Below are positions 62,871 through 64,000 of a stretch of DNA of 64,000 bases, in pieces. Position 1 is the first letter of the stretch, and each line of letters starts with the position of its first letter. This DNA comes from Lingula anatina (lineage: Eukaryota; Brachiopoda; Lingulata; Lingulida; Lingulidae), in the NCBI RefSeq assembly GCF_001039355.2, contig NW_019773513.1:1413980-1477979 (forward strand), given 5' to 3'. Under the pieces are notes generated by a model. The model saw nothing but the letters and a program-made list of their open reading frames with translations. It was not told where the DNA came from and did not search any database. The position numbers were made by a program, and so were the translations under genes.

Positions 62871-64000
62871 GTTTCTTGTTTGGTCTGCAAAATAAATGAT
62901 CTTAATCCATGCTGGTCATTTGAAAGGTGCTACACTGTTGACGTGCTGCCTGAGATATGCTTCAAGGAGTGACAGATTTGAAAAAGTATAAACTTTTACG
63001 CATCTATATGGTATCCTATTTCAACAGCTAATTCGCAGTTTTCCTTACAAGAATGCCAAGGGATTCACTTTTGTTGTTAGTGTTGCACACACACACGCTC
63101 TTGTCAAAAGTGGAACAATAGCTTTTGTATAGTTCTTAGTTACTCTAACGAAGACTGGTTGTCCTTGTGCTTAGAATTTCGTTTAGTTAAAAAAAGAAAT
63201 TTACATTGTATTTGTGCCATTTTGTGTAAAATAGATATTAATTTATTGTTTCTAACAAATGGATGATGTTCTTCAAACAGCATATGTAATAAAATAAGAA
63301 GAAAATGTTTTTTGAGTTGTTTTTTTCCTTTTAGATTTTGTTTTTCAAATTTTCTCATCGCAAATTGATGTATATTGGAAGCTTTTGTTTTGGAACAATT
63401 TGTTTTATGTAGTACAGCAAGATGAGGAAATGGATGCGAAAGCAGTGCTCAAAGGATCAGTTGAAAGTATTAGGCTTCGTTCACATGCCTTAGTCGTAGA
63501 GTTGAACATATGAAAATACGGAGTGGTTGGACATGATGCCCCAAATTGGGCAATGGCAAATAGCCAAAAGAAAGGGAAAAAAGCTTCGTGCACGAAGTGT
63601 CATCACAGTGCCTCCATGATCCCGCACCAAAACAGAACAGAAGGAAGTGCACGTGACACGATTCACTAAAAAAAATAGCCGGACAGAGAGAAGTGCATGT
63701 AATGTGCTTCACGGAAACTCTACTTTGTTCTCGACCACTTATCCAACATATGTCTTTCTTGTCGAGATGCTTCACATATCTGGCACTCACAATACCGTTT
63801 AATTATTGATGTTGTAAGTGAAAACTGTGCGTAAAAGAAAATGGGAATGTCTTTAAGAAATGGAAACCAAATGCGTTAAGACAAATTCCTCCTTTTTATT
63901 TGAGGATTTTGAAAAAGAGATACCCCTCAGTCGGCTGCTAAATATACTAGTAACTTAATTCTTGAGGACCAGATTCACTTCTCATAGATGGGGCTGGGGG
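62871..64000. other. Intergenic end of window
   Basis: No gene is seen. At about 63476, GGCTTCGTTCACATG repeats the end of the palindromic MITE at 26655; its partner end lies outside the window or is lost. Confidence 0.4.

Overview
The window is eukaryotic DNA: AT-rich, intron-dense, full of microsatellites, with genes split into small exons bounded by GT/AG sites. The gene set is bilaterian animal: a T-box factor of the Brachyury type, survivin, a ciliary CCDC96/CFAP184 protein, a CCSER-like protein and a KASH5-like protein. The repeat families resemble those known from marine invertebrates such as molluscs, brachiopods, echinoderms and hemichordates. I cannot name the species. It is a draft assembly: there is a homopolymer start (1-37), single Ns at 32903, 46909 and 62499, a 280-base gap (53043-53322), and a suspicious tandem duplication around 46.2-47.7 kb.

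Layout. 1-866: 3' part of a composite repeat element with ~150-165 bp tandem units and a terminal hairpin. 864-6118 (minus): KASH5-like gene with a degenerate EF-hand pair followed by coiled coil. Two probable mobile-element remnants sit inside its introns (a protein-coding relic near 1.5-2.9 kb and a long-TIR element at 3.15-4.5 kb). 6.1-13 kb: no convincing gene. 13074-20687 (plus): complete seven-exon T-box gene of the Brachyury subfamily, 437 residues, clearly diverged from canonical Brachyury. 21.4-24.5 kb: a MITE and the most complete copy of the composite repeat. 25536-28788 (minus): a mitochondrial-looking P-loop NTPase I cannot assign, with three single-base frame breaks at homopolymers. 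28.9-33.3 kb: several inverted-repeat elements around one exon that looks like the start of NDUFAF4. 33324-37899 (plus): CCDC96/CFAP184. 38382-40592 (minus): complete survivin (BIRC5), 145 residues, tail-to-tail with CCDC96. 43.4-60.2 kb (plus): CCSER1/2-like gene, ten coding exons and 982 residues. 62.05-62.87 kb: a third, inverted copy of the composite repeat.

The genes do not form a pathway cluster. Survivin (mitosis), the KASH5-like protein (nuclear envelope-dynein link), CCSER-like (microtubules) and CCDC96 (axoneme) all touch the cytoskeleton, but nothing in the sequence shows shared regulation. I found no CRISPR array, operon, viral genome or defence system. The items most worth a second look are the composite repeat family, the divergent Brachyury paralogue with candidate intronic enhancers, the unassigned NTPase with its frame breaks, and the NDUFAF4-like exon directly upstream of CCDC96.
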